In this document: positions 1-11,500 of the stretch, one piece after another
Layout of the letters: each line of letters starts with the position of its first letter
How positions within the stretch are numbered: the first letter of the stretch is position 1
DNA from: Diorhabda sublineata
Lineage: Eukaryota > Arthropoda > Insecta > Coleoptera > Chrysomelidae
NCBI RefSeq assembly: GCF_026230105.1
Contig: NC_079480.1
Span: forward strand, 30,546,488-30,610,487
Direction of reading: 5' to 3'
DNA: 64,000 nucleotides
The notes under the pieces: model-generated
The model's database searches: none
What the model saw: the letters and a program-made list of their open reading frames with translations, nothing else
Told to the model about the DNA's origin: nothing
Translations under genes and position numbers: made by a program

Positions 1-719
1 GCAGAGTAACAAGGTAACCTAAAATATTTGATTGTTTTCTCCGGATTTATTAATACTCTGTTAAAATATACGAAGAGCCTAGATGTTGAAAACCATTGTT
101 AAACTGGGCTGCTTGACTAATGGTTAGATGAGTTAGTGGTATGACAACAATTAATTAATTCGTTATATTGGGGTTTGGTTCTTGATATCTAGTACCTCTG
201 ACATCCGAATTATTTCGTCTACTTAATATCTTTCCACCAAATTAGGCCAAATAGTTTGTCTTTACTTAATCTTTGTATTATTTGTCTTAGAAGACTCTAA
301 CGTTCTCAATCTGAAAGTTCTGATTAAAAAGAATACTAAATAATACATAATATTCTAATTACAATCATCATTTTTCAAGTTAGCAAAATTAATTCTCTTT
401 GTTTCAATAAAGAGTTAATCTTGTAGCAAAACAAAGCGTTCCATATACGCATATTGTTTATTTGTTAATCAAATCGGATATCGCGTGACATAGGTAATCT
501 CAACCTGTTAGATTTTAAGCTAGTGTAGACGCGTATCCCTATCGACAGACATATTTGAATGATTTCAATTAATTGACAATTGATCCCCGAAACGCCGACA
601 CACATTGAAACAATATTTATCTCCTGTATTTAATGTTTGAGCGATCGTCTAACCCTTTACGTGTTTGAAATTATTGTTTGCGCTGAATTTGTTATGTAAA
701 TTGCCGCATCTTCAAGCAG
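1..719. other. AT-rich stretch, no gene recognised
   Basis: No open frame, splice pattern, inverted repeat or transposon motif was recognised on either strand. Confidence 0.5.
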
Positions 720-1600
720 GAGAATAATTGAAAGCTTTATCTTGCATAGATTTCAATTCAGATATGATTCACAGTATTACTTTACAAATAAGTACCTTAA
801 TGGGGATATAGCCATCACCTTTCTCTTATGAAGACTTTCATCAAAAAATAACTACCAGCTTCATCTTCCAAATGCGACAATATTTATTGCTTAATCTTCA
901 AACATTTCAGTTAAGATATGGCAATTAGCTTTTAATTAGCTTTTTTACAAAGACTTCCATCGATATATGGTTTATAGCCGCTTATTATAACTTTAATTTA
1001 AATAAGATTCGGAGTTTTGTTTTATTAATACTTCATCATGTCTGAAAACATTCTCTCACAAAGACCTGCAATCCACAGCTTCGTCTTTCAAAGACTTTGA
1101 TGGTAATATTATTTACAGCATTATTTTACGAATAAATACTGTGATGAATACATAGTCCACAGGTACTCCCAGATCTTTTTCTTAGAAAGACTTCCATTGA
1201 ACGATGGATGCACAGCATTACCTCACAAGAACTTCAGTGGAGATATAGTCAACAGATTTTTATTACAATGCCTTCGAAACACGGCCCAAAGCTTCATATT
1301 TCAATCAAGTTAACTTTGTGAATATACAGACTTTCATTTGACAAATACTTTCATCAAAACTTGTCCTATAGCTTTATATTTTAGAGACTTTGAGTCTCAA
1401 CTTTTTTTTACACAGCTGTTTCTTTCAAAGACTTTTATCGAAGCATGACCTAAAACTTCATCTTTAAAATACTTCTATTGAAACATAGGCCCCAGCTGAA
1501 TATCTTAAGTGTCTTTAATGGCGATTTGATTCACAGCTGTATATCATACAATAACTTTAATTCAGATGTCACGCACAACATACTTAATGACTACAAAAAT
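720..1600. repeat. Old, degenerate tandem-like repeat array
   Basis: A motif close to AAAGACTTTCATCGAAACAT followed by a CCCACAGCTTCATC-like half recurs many times at irregular spacing. Good examples lie near 831, 951, 1068, 1110, 1187, 1320, 1350, 1425 and 1470. The halves are often decayed, so the unit (roughly 40-60 bp) is approximate. It resembles an ancient minisatellite that has lost its register. No coding potential is visible. Confidence 0.5.
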
Positions 1601-3380
1601 TAAATCTTGTATAACCGGTACGCCAATGATTAAACATACTTCAGTAACATGGATATTGTTTGTTAATAGTTTATCTGAAATTGAACATCTATTTCCCTTT
1701 TGCACGTTAGGCTACAAACATCGGTGGAATTATCGATTGTAGGATGTTGACAGATTTTGATATAATCGAGAGTGCGAAGCACCTTTATAGTGAAATTTAA
1801 TATTTAAAGCCGAACAGAAGCCATTTTGCAAAACAAATTATTGATCATTAGGAATGGACATGAATAAATTTCATGTATTAGAACTGTACAATAAATACAA
1901 AAGAAAGACCAACTTGATAAAGTTAGTTGATCATACAAATATATTATACAGGTTGTGGGCACCTGTCGTTTATGATAATTAAAAACCAACTACCTTATTC
2001 ATACCTCTGACGATGAAAAGTAAACGACAGTGACATCAAAGTCAACATCCCACGACCTCTCCTATGCGAACAACTTGATTCTGATTCACTTTCACTACGT
2101 TGAAGTAGAGTCAACCAAAGAAATATTCGATATGTATCAAATTCTCTATAACGTTCAGAAACAGTAGTTTAATTAATTCAACAAATATGACCACGTTGAT
2201 TCAAAAATATTGTCTTTAAAACAGAGTATTGTGTAGTACTTTAGTAAAAATATAAGAGACATACGAGAGATTATCAGAATTAAGTAGATGGATCTAAAAG
2301 CAATGGTAGATGATGACAGATTTGCGACGTGAGATGGAAACTAGTTTTTTTAGGCGCTTGCATCCGATTATAAAGCCATACACCAGGAACCTTCCGAAAG
2401 TTGATTCATAGATTTCACTAGAGGAACATTTCTGCCCTTTCTTTTGAAAATAAAAACTGTTCTCTACTTGTCTGCTAAAAATCATGAAATCGAGAAGAGT
2501 GTGAAGTTGGGTCGTGTTTGGTTGTGATGACCGAATATTTATGAGACTACTAAACATCCTTGATAGTTATAAAGATGTCTGATAGGATTCTAAAAGGTCT
2601 ATATGCGTATTTTTGTGTAAACATCGATCTTTCAGTTGAATATATGTTAGCTTGTTTCTGTAAAAAAACTGATTAATGATAAAGTCAAAGTTTGAAGCTC
2701 TTACTGTGAATCAATTAATACAGAATGGAGAAATATATTATGAAAACTCAAAATGACATAATTGCTTGGTAAAAATTGGAGGCTTGAATTAAATGTGATA
2801 AAGAAGTAATTGGATATCAAACTAATGCGTTTTTGTCAACCTCTAGGGCAAAACTTCTACGTGAGGAACGCTATCCAAAAAAAAATATTCGTAGATAAAA
2901 AAAATGAAAATGGTGCTCATCTTGATATCACATAAAAAATACACGTTTGAGTTGACAAATGTCAAATGAAACTGATTTTTACTCTAAATAAAACCTTTAG
3001 TAATGAGCTTTTGAGTTTAAAGCAGTAAACATAGAAAATTCGGCATCACAAGAATTAGATGTCGAAAATATCGGTAATATACGATATGTTTTGATTTCAG
3101 TGTAGAATATATATAAAAGAAATGAATTTCTACGAGGGTTGGCTTTTCAAGTTTTACAATCGAACTATAGGTTAATGAGTAGGAGCAGGACGTTTGTTGT
3201 TGAGAAGCCAGTGGCAATTTAGAAATTGAGTAAATTTTCGATAGTGAACGTTTAAAAAAGCAAATTTGTACAAAAATTCAAATCACCTGTGAAGGCTTAA
3301 AGTGAATAATATTTAATGATTTTAAAAAATGCCTTACTGAATAACCCTATGCATAGAATCGCTTAGTGCAGCTTTTAGTA
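1601..3380. other. AT-rich stretch, no gene recognised
   Basis: Short open frames here (near 1804-1989, 2294-2557 and 3017-3217 on the minus strand) have no recognisable motifs and no convincing splice sites. I treat them as chance frames in AT-rich DNA. Confidence 0.5.
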
Positions 3381-3575
3381 GCACCATCAGAGAAGACTGT
3401 TTACAATTAGTATGCAGAATTTCGTCATGGTCGTGCGTCTATCAGTGATAAGTGTCAGCCAAAATCGGTTGTTATTTCAAGAAACATCAACGCTATGTAC
3501 AACATGATCAAAGAAAATCGGCATGAGAGTTACATATAGATACAGGCGCTTCTTAGGATATCGTAGACTGCAATC
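3381..3575 (+). pseudogene. Mariner-like transposase relic (helix-turn-helix region)
   Basis: One plus-strand frame reads like the N-terminal DNA-binding part of a mariner transposase. A YAEFRHGRASISD segment is followed by QPKSVVISRNINAMYNMIKE and NRHESY, which matches the family pattern of an 'AEF.RGR..L.D', 'RPKSVV..ENI.AV..MI' and 'RHVTYREI' series. In-frame stops replace the tryptophan before YAEF and a residue after SYI. The catalytic region is not recognisable downstream. It is a dead fragment. Confidence 0.65.
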
Positions 3576-4690
3576 GTGCAATTGTTCTATATTAATTCCG
3601 CATGCCTGCCCCTAAAAAGTACGTCAAACAACTAAAAGTTTGGAGAAAACATCGAATTAAGGTCTCATTGCCCATAATCACTCGATTTATTACCTAATGA
3701 CATCATTCTAAGAAGCTGTTAAACACTTTCAAAACCATGTTTCTACGATATCAGCTTCATAGTGCAAAAATGTTTCCAGGAACACATTTGTATAGAAATC
3801 AGTGAGTAGATTTCGTAGCTTAATGACGACGTATTAATTTTTACCGGTTTTCCACGGATTCGTCTGATAAAAAAGAGTGTTAGTTGTGAACGAAGCTGTG
3901 TTGAAGACAGCTCTGGTGTCTTGGTGAACTGGATAAGATCTAAGGTGAGTAAATCTCGTAAATTCGTTACCGGTCGAATTTTATATTCAAAGCTATTTGA
4001 CATTTTATTAATTAAAACCCAAGATCAAACGTATTTTTGGAGTGACTTGTACTATCTCAAAGCTTAACTCACCTCATAGGAGCTATCTTACTTGGAGATT
4101 CTCAATATCGCATCGTATATTTAATTCTGTTTCACTTTTTGTAAAAACTTTGTACATTCTTGAATCATGTCACTCTATCTATGAATATTTATTCTTCTGC
4201 GTTTGAGAAACCTTAAGAAGAAGTTCGAAATAGATCCCTAGTTTGCTACCAAAGATACTTTATAAAATTGTATTCACACATGGCTAAATCATTCTCCTAT
4301 GTTTTTCTATCTACTATCTAGCAAGTAATTCAATTTTTTCACACATAAACCATCTCATTTTAGATCCGAGCAGTTTTCTCTTTCTAAAATAGCAAATACA
4401 TAATAGCTTCCGAGACTTTTTCTTCAAGCCTTAATCCATTTTAGATGTGACAAAATTCATTGTTTACTCTTCAACTCTTTATTAATTTATTTAGTTAAAA
4501 TCATATAACTTGCATAACTTGTATGAATAAGTTATCTGCACTGGATAATTGGATAATTCGAGATTTTGTGTAGCTTAGGGTTTAGTCACCCAAACAAGCA
4601 ATATACTCATATGGAACTCTTTTCTAATTGGTAACATTGCCGAGTGGTGAAGCAAAGATGAATAAAATGAACTGAATGATTCTGGTATAA
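3576..4690. other. AT-rich stretch, no gene recognised
   Basis: The longest frame (minus strand, 3743-4003, 86 residues) has no recognisable domain or signal peptide. Nothing else was identified. Confidence 0.45.
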
Positions 4691-4888
4691 TTGAAATGGT
4701 ATTTGATCCAAATAAAAGAAGATGATAGTGCTGCGACTGAACCAGTTATGACTCCCACGGATGGACTGGTGGTATTGGAGGCAGTGCCACTTAGACGATG
4801 TTATGACATAACTGCAAAAATACGATGTTCTACTTCAAAGCAGAAAACCTTGGACAGTTTTTTGAATTTGAAAATGTCTTTCTTCTAA
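4691..4888 (+). pseudogene. Possible pogo/Tigger-type transposase C-terminal relic
   Basis: This 65-residue frame contains an acidic stretch, then PTDGLVVLEAVPLRR, and ends in SKQKTLDSFLNLK. Pogo/Tigger (CENP-B-like) transposases often have an acidic segment, a helix resembling 'EALEAL..LRR' and a terminal 'KQTTLDSFF' tail. The similarity is short and recalled, not computed. No upstream DDE core was recognised. Confidence 0.35.
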
Positions 4889-5430
4889 AACTGTTAATGT
4901 ATGTATGCAGTTCAATATCTACACATTAAATTTGACTTCGTTATGAATCCGAGTCCCAATTACCTCTACCATCATATCAAATGATTATTAAAATGGAGTT
5001 TCCACATTCAGGATTACGATAACGGAATAAGGGGTTGCTATCTTTTTTAAAGATTATTTTACTAGTACATGCGTTTCTATTATTATACGATTGAAGAAAT
5101 ACTTTTTTTTTCATTGGTTACAAAGCAGAACTATTCCTATAATGAGACCAAAATAAATTTGTTTGTATTCTGTTTAAAGTTAAAATAACGTATGATAGAG
5201 CACAAAATAAGGGTAAATTGAATCAATCAACTTGACCGTGTAAGGATTCATGTAAAAACGTAAAATTCGCTACAAATCAAAAAGAATTTTTCAATTCCAT
5301 TACAACCAATATTTACTTGGTCCACCCACTTGTTCTTGCAAATTCCTTTTAAGTATTTTTTAGTAGATTTCTTGTTTTTAATCCAATAGTATAGTTGATT
5401 TCGCGAGGTGTTGTTTTTATAGTTCACAAA
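4889..5430. promoter_or_regulatory. Upstream region of the small secreted-protein gene
   Basis: No coding feature is visible. By position this stretch should hold the promoter and 5' UTR of the gene whose ATG is at 5431. I cannot assign a TATA box or initiator with confidence in such AT-rich DNA. Confidence 0.3.
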
Positions 5431-5527
5431 ATGTTTAAGGGTTTCTTAGTAATTTGTTTGAGTGTAGTATTTGTAGAAAGTCATCCGACTATGTATCGTA
5501 TGAATGACAACAATGCCTTAGAACCAG
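5431..5527 (+). CDS. Exon 1 of the small secreted-protein gene (signal peptide)
   Basis: An in-frame ATG at 5395 lies 12 codons upstream. I chose the ATG at 5431 because it starts the hydrophobic leader directly. The exon encodes residues 1-32 and ends after the first base of codon 33 at CCAG|GTATGTG. Confidence 0.65.
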
Positions 5528-8500
5528 GTATGTGTGTCAAGGTTATAACCTTTTATTTTGTTGAAACGAATTTTTGATTATATTAAAAGACGATTGTTTA
5601 TAGAGTTAGTTTTGTTATTATAATATTAATATAATTTACAATAAATAATTTGTATAGTTTTTTATAAATTTCTATAATAGAATATCAACTGAGATTAATT
5701 AACTACAGAGTGTTCCTGGACTTGATGCTTAAAATATTCTCATATGACGCCTCGTTTCTGAGTTATAGGCCTTTAAATTTAAATTGTGTGTTCGACAGAA
5801 CAAATAATAATTCACACTACTATCTGAAGACCATGGCGGCTCATGTTCAATCCGTAAGTTTTACAGGGACAACCTGTACAATCTAAAGATAGCAAAAATT
5901 AATTTTTCAATTGATTTTTAACAAAAAGGTACTGGTTTAACTTGATAAAATTTATGACTTAGGAGATATGTGAATTTTTAGATCGTTGTACGTGTCATGT
6001 AAACAGTTAGCCATAAAGAGACATTCTGAAAAAAATTGTCATAAATTGTCAATTTTATGCACTACGTTTCAGGGATGATATTTTTTATAGGAAAGACCTC
6101 ATACGAGTAATCACCTCCTAAATTTTGTCGCATGAATTTGGAAATACCACTACTCATTGTATAAACGGCGATTACATTTATTTATAATCATCTAAACTGT
6201 TATAATCGACACAATCGACAAAATGATTTAAGATAGAATGAGAAAAATAGGACTATATAAGAGCAGGAAAGGTACAAATAGACAGAAAAAGATCGAGAGA
6301 ATTTAAAAGAAACAAGAGAAAAACTATGACTTGGAGTATAATTGGCTACTAGAAACATGAAGAGGATCTAATAATGAAAGGACAAAGAATAGATAGAGTG
6401 ATCACATTTGATTCCCTGGGAGTCACTTTCTCAAAATATGGAGAAATAGATATAGAAATAGCGAACAAATACTATGCTATAGATAAGACAATTTTCAAAG
6501 AAAAAATATGTGAAGATATTCGATTGAAGGTATACGATTAGATAATACTAACTATTTAAATATGTGGAAGTGGAATCTGGCCAATGCACAAAAAGACACA
6601 GAATAGAATAACAGTAATAGAGGAGAAATAACTGAGAAAAATATCCTGGAAAATGAAGATGAACAGAATGAGAAATAAAACCAAATAGTTGGAACATTAA
6701 GAAAACCATAAAGCCTAATAATAAAAGTGGCAGATGAAAAAGACATAAGAAAAGAAGGGCCCAAGTAATCTTGACTAAAACAAGTAGCACAAGGGAAAAG
6801 GGAAAAACAATACAACAAATAAATAAAGCAGTAAAAGTAGGAAGTAAAAACTGAAACCTCAACACTTTGACGCTAGAAATGGTAGAAACTTTTAGAGAAA
6901 AAAGGACAGAAGTTGAATTATAATCGCAATCACAATTATCCCATCTTCTAATTCTTCAATTTTCGTCTCCATTTTGATCCCGACTAAGAATTTCTTCAGC
7001 TTTTAATCGTACTACAGGGCTATTACACCATTAAGTTTCCAGATTATAATTTTGATTTGTAAGAAAAAAGTGACAGCCATTAAAGTGAAGCTACTTTTGT
7101 TATTATCAAAACAATTTCGTGTTTTGATTTATCTTTGCTTCTTGATGAAACAAAAATACTGTACAAGCTAAGCAATGGCTTCAAAAGTGTTATCCTGACT
7201 GATTACATTGATGAATAAAATCGATTTTTGGCAAAAAATGTGTTTTTCTCAGTTAATCACACGATATAGTGAGTGATGTTAATTGCCTAATTTTTTTGTA
7301 TTAAGATTTTACAATTCGGTGGAAAGTTAGTTTATCATGCTTATGTAAAATTTGTCTTTATCATCTATTCGTGTAAAAATTGTATCATTCATATAACTTT
7401 ATAAAATTCGAACAATCAGTCTTCTACGTTTTTCGTTCAATATTTTTTAAAATCGTTAATAATTTATTGCGGAGCAGTAGTCACTTATGTTGTAAATTCA
7501 CTAATTAATATTTAAAAGAAATTGATTCCTCGATTCCTTATTTTCATTGCAGCATATAATTTTCAAGCTTTCTTTCCTTCACTACAATTAATCATCGGGC
7601 TCCAATTTATAACCACCCAGATGGAACGAAGACTTGATATTAAATTTAACACAACCAGCCTTTGACAGAAGCGAAAAAAGGTAGAAGCATCTTTAGAACT
7701 TATCTCAATTTTGTTTAAATAAACTAGAAGTTGCTTTAAACAATAAAAAATATTTCAGCAGTAACTTTTTACAAAACATTTATCAAATCGAACCTGTTAT
7801 GAAGGTAACCTCTCACACATCTTTCTCTGAACTAAGTGTATTCGACCCCCTTAAAACTATTCACAAAGTTAAGACTCCGAAAATATGAGGTTAGTGAACA
7901 AGTTAGCGAGCTCAAATTTCAATCAACCTCTCATTCATTACAGTTTAAGTAAAAATTCAAAGTAGTGGATTAGTGTTAAAAACCAGTCCCTGATCATTTA
8001 CATTGAAAAATTAGTAATACTCAGAAACCGTAATGTTTATCTGAGAGAATCAGAATTAACAGCTCATTGCTACACTCTCATAAACTGATCCAAGTAACGA
8101 TTTTATAGGGATATTTGTACAGTTTATAAATTGCGCAAATGTTGTTATATTCCATTTTCTCAAAATTTATACGAATATGGAACAAATACATAATTTTTTA
8201 ACTTCAATTCTCGTTTGATATCCATTTTGTATAAAACTGGTTGTCGAGGAGTAACCTAACCTAACCATGTCTTGATTGCACTGCTCTGGCCATTGAGGCA
8301 CTCTCAATACGCGCAAAATCTCATGTGAACAAAATACAGTTGTGAATTATCTATGAAAAATACGTTCTCTAAGTTTATTGATTTGCTGTTTATTATTTTC
8401 AGTACTCGTACCTATTTCTTCAACTGTTATACCTCTACCAGTGTACAAATTGACCTATGGAATAGAAGCTGGATCGCCCAACCACAAAATTAAAAAACCA

Positions 8501-11500
8501 GAAGGACCAATTTATTTAGAAACAGGTTTGTATTTTTTTTCACAAATAAAGAAAGGATTATTTAGATAGTACTTGAAACATTAACCACTCCTCTCCAATT
8601 GAAAACATTCGAAGATTAATTTCATTTTTTATGTTCCAAAAGTTCTATAGAAATCTAAGTGAAGAATATAATAAATGATATATTCATTATATGTAGAATG
8701 TGCCACTTAACTAATTTAAAGTCTCAGTCAAAGCCCAAACATGACATAGTTTGGACTTTAAATTAACAATTTACTTCAAATCTGAGTGAGACTAATTTAG
8801 TCAAGCAAACTTCCTTTAGATATCAGAATTCCCAAGTTTTCAGCAGTAGAAGGATAATTATTTAATATCAATGTTTATTGTTCGAATGTAGTCATAAGTG
8901 AAATAAAAAATTAATCTTTGTTCCAATACATTATGACATTTATTATTGCACATTACGTTAGATCCTTTACATCGTGCCGATTCTTATATTTTCAGCGTAA
9001 TAATCGAATTTTAAATTATTGTCTTTTAGTATCATAGTGACTCTTCTAATTAAACTCCTTACAAACAGCAACTGTTCGATTACAAATCAAACACAGTGGT
9101 TTACCTTTCCATTCTATGAAAAAATATGCAATAGGCTTGTTTCCACTAAGAATAAATCGGATGGTTTTGAGTTTCTAATGATTAACCATGATATATGTAA
9201 TATGTAAGTACTCGTATTATGTAAAGAACAAAAAATGTCTTATTTAATTAGCAGTTACCAGTCAGAGAGTCGCATTTACCCACTGTGGAATGAAAATAAT
9301 TAACTGAATTTGAGGTTAGCGTATACAAAGTTTCAATAACTTAAATTTAATTAAGTCCTAATATTTTATATGTTATGTTTGGTATATTATGTAGATTTTG
9401 CAAAATTCATTCCTTTTACTATACATTTATAAATATATACATCAAGTATTGTTTGATACTTACATTAAAATGATCTTCACAGAAATAATTTGTGGAATTA
9501 GTTGATAAAGTAAGAGCATATTGCCCCTTTGCCATTTTTAACCACTTTCTTCGTATTTCTTTATTTGTCTGGCGTTTTTATCGTTATACTTTCACATTGA
9601 GGCACTATACAGTATTTATAATACGAGGAATCCATTATTTATTAAAAAAACACACAATTGACTGTCATAAACAAACAGCTGTTTCGCGAGGTGTGACGTC
9701 ATTCAAGACGCCATGACAGTCTTGGCCTTTTTAGCGGCCAATTTCAAGTTTATTTCTAAAAACTTAAAATACTAACGTAAAAAACCTATTTTTCTTAAAA
9801 TAATATCTATATTTATTTTTGAGGTGAAATAGATAATAATAATTCACAAATTTTCTCAACTAGCCTATTTCTCATTCAGATTGAAAAACTCTACACTCAC
9901 TATCAATTTAACGTCATGCCAAAATTGTATTAATTATGGAACTCGACACAACAATTATGGATATCGCACGCTCACGGCACAAACAAATGCACAATACCTT
10001 CACAGTCACTACTTCGCAGTACAATTAAAATCCTTCTCCAACCGTATCGCTTCGATTACACGACTCATCTGACTCAGGTCGCTCCGACACAGTCGTTTTA
10101 TATGGTTAAGGAAGGTTCTAGTCTAGACTCGAAGCGCTGGGAACATTCTATCGTTTTCAACAAAAATAATAGGATATTTGCACTTGCTGTTAAGAGATGG
10201 CGATACTGTCTTTCTGTCTCGCTTGTCTAGGCACGCGCTGCCCTTGAAATTACTTATAAACATCCGTAGACTTGAGAGTACGAGTAAGTCTAAAAGCTCT
10301 AAAAAACATTATTCTTCTTTCTGTAACACATTGCGATCGCGAGCCTTATTGATATGGCGCAGGGGCCATATCTGGTCCATGGGGCCATGACTGGTATACT
10401 ATTTTTCCTCTCGCCGGGATGAGAAGAAAAGTAAGTTTTTTATCCCGCATACCAGGGACAAAAAACGAGCTTATCATCCCGGCTAGAGAAAAAAACCAAT
10501 TTTATAACAGAAGAAACCAAAAATCAAGACGATTTACAAATATAATGAAATGTATAGATTATAATTGCAATAGTCCAGGAGACAGGTGCGTAGACTTACA
10601 GTATAGTATTAACTTTCATATTAGTGCCAGGTATACTGTTTCACCTGCCGTTGGTGAAATGGGGTTCACTATTTCCATCGAGGGTTCCTCTGATTGTGCG
10701 TCGAAAGGCATAAATATTGACTATCAAAACTTGCTTGCAGCATATCAGATGTTTTGATATCAGACACTTATTCAGGTTCCTACTATATTTTATATAATTT
10801 CAAAGCTACTTTAATTTTATATAAATTTACCTCGATTTTGATTCTCTCACTTTTAAATTTGCAAGGAGCAGGGGTTCCATCATAGCTACAGTTTATGAGT
10901 GTTATTTATATTATTATTATATACATATATTTACAAATGGAGACACATAGGCCGGTTCTAAGATGCAGGCAGATCCCGGTACTTTCTCAGTCGCGCTAAT
11001 GAAGAAGCATGATTCCGATTCTATCATCTCACTGTCGACGACAGTAAATCAGAATGAATACATGTAAATAATTTGTTAAAATATTACATTTTATTAATCT
11101 TATTTTAAATCATGGTCATATCATTTTTTATACAGAAAACACTTACAATTATAATGATTATAAATCTTCCAAGTTTTGGAGTAGCGGACCATTCCAACAT
11201 TCCAGGCACAAGAAATATTTAGTTTCCTTTGGAGAGTAAACTAATTTATTCCAGGTAAAACAAATTTTTGTAGCCGATTCGGTCCAACATCTATCAGGTA
11301 AATCAATGAAACGCAATAAAATATCTTTTGCTATTTACAGTCATACTTGGTATTATGTATAATAAATGTAGTAACTCTGAAAACAAGGGCGATGAAGATC
11401 TACAAAAGTTGGAAGATTTAGAGTGCTGCATTGATCTAACGAAAGTTGACAGTTCTGACGAATAGCAGTAGATCCTTGTGATTTTTTTTAGCCAACGTAA

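Noticed and set aside
6548..6865. Hydrophobic minus-strand frames resembling a membrane protein
   Set aside because: They read an A/G-rich plus strand in antisense. The Phe/Leu/Ser bias comes from poly-T-rich composition, not from a gene.
8251..8264. Interstitial telomere (CTAACCTAACC)
   Set aside because: Only two to three repeats are present. Runs this short are common in insect genomes and give no evidence of a former chromosome end.
10548..10620. KCIDYNCNSPGDRC-like string resembling a Ly6 opening
   Set aside because: Cysteine spacing is off, no splice borders fit, and the frame runs straight into the tip of the inverted-repeat element at 10592.
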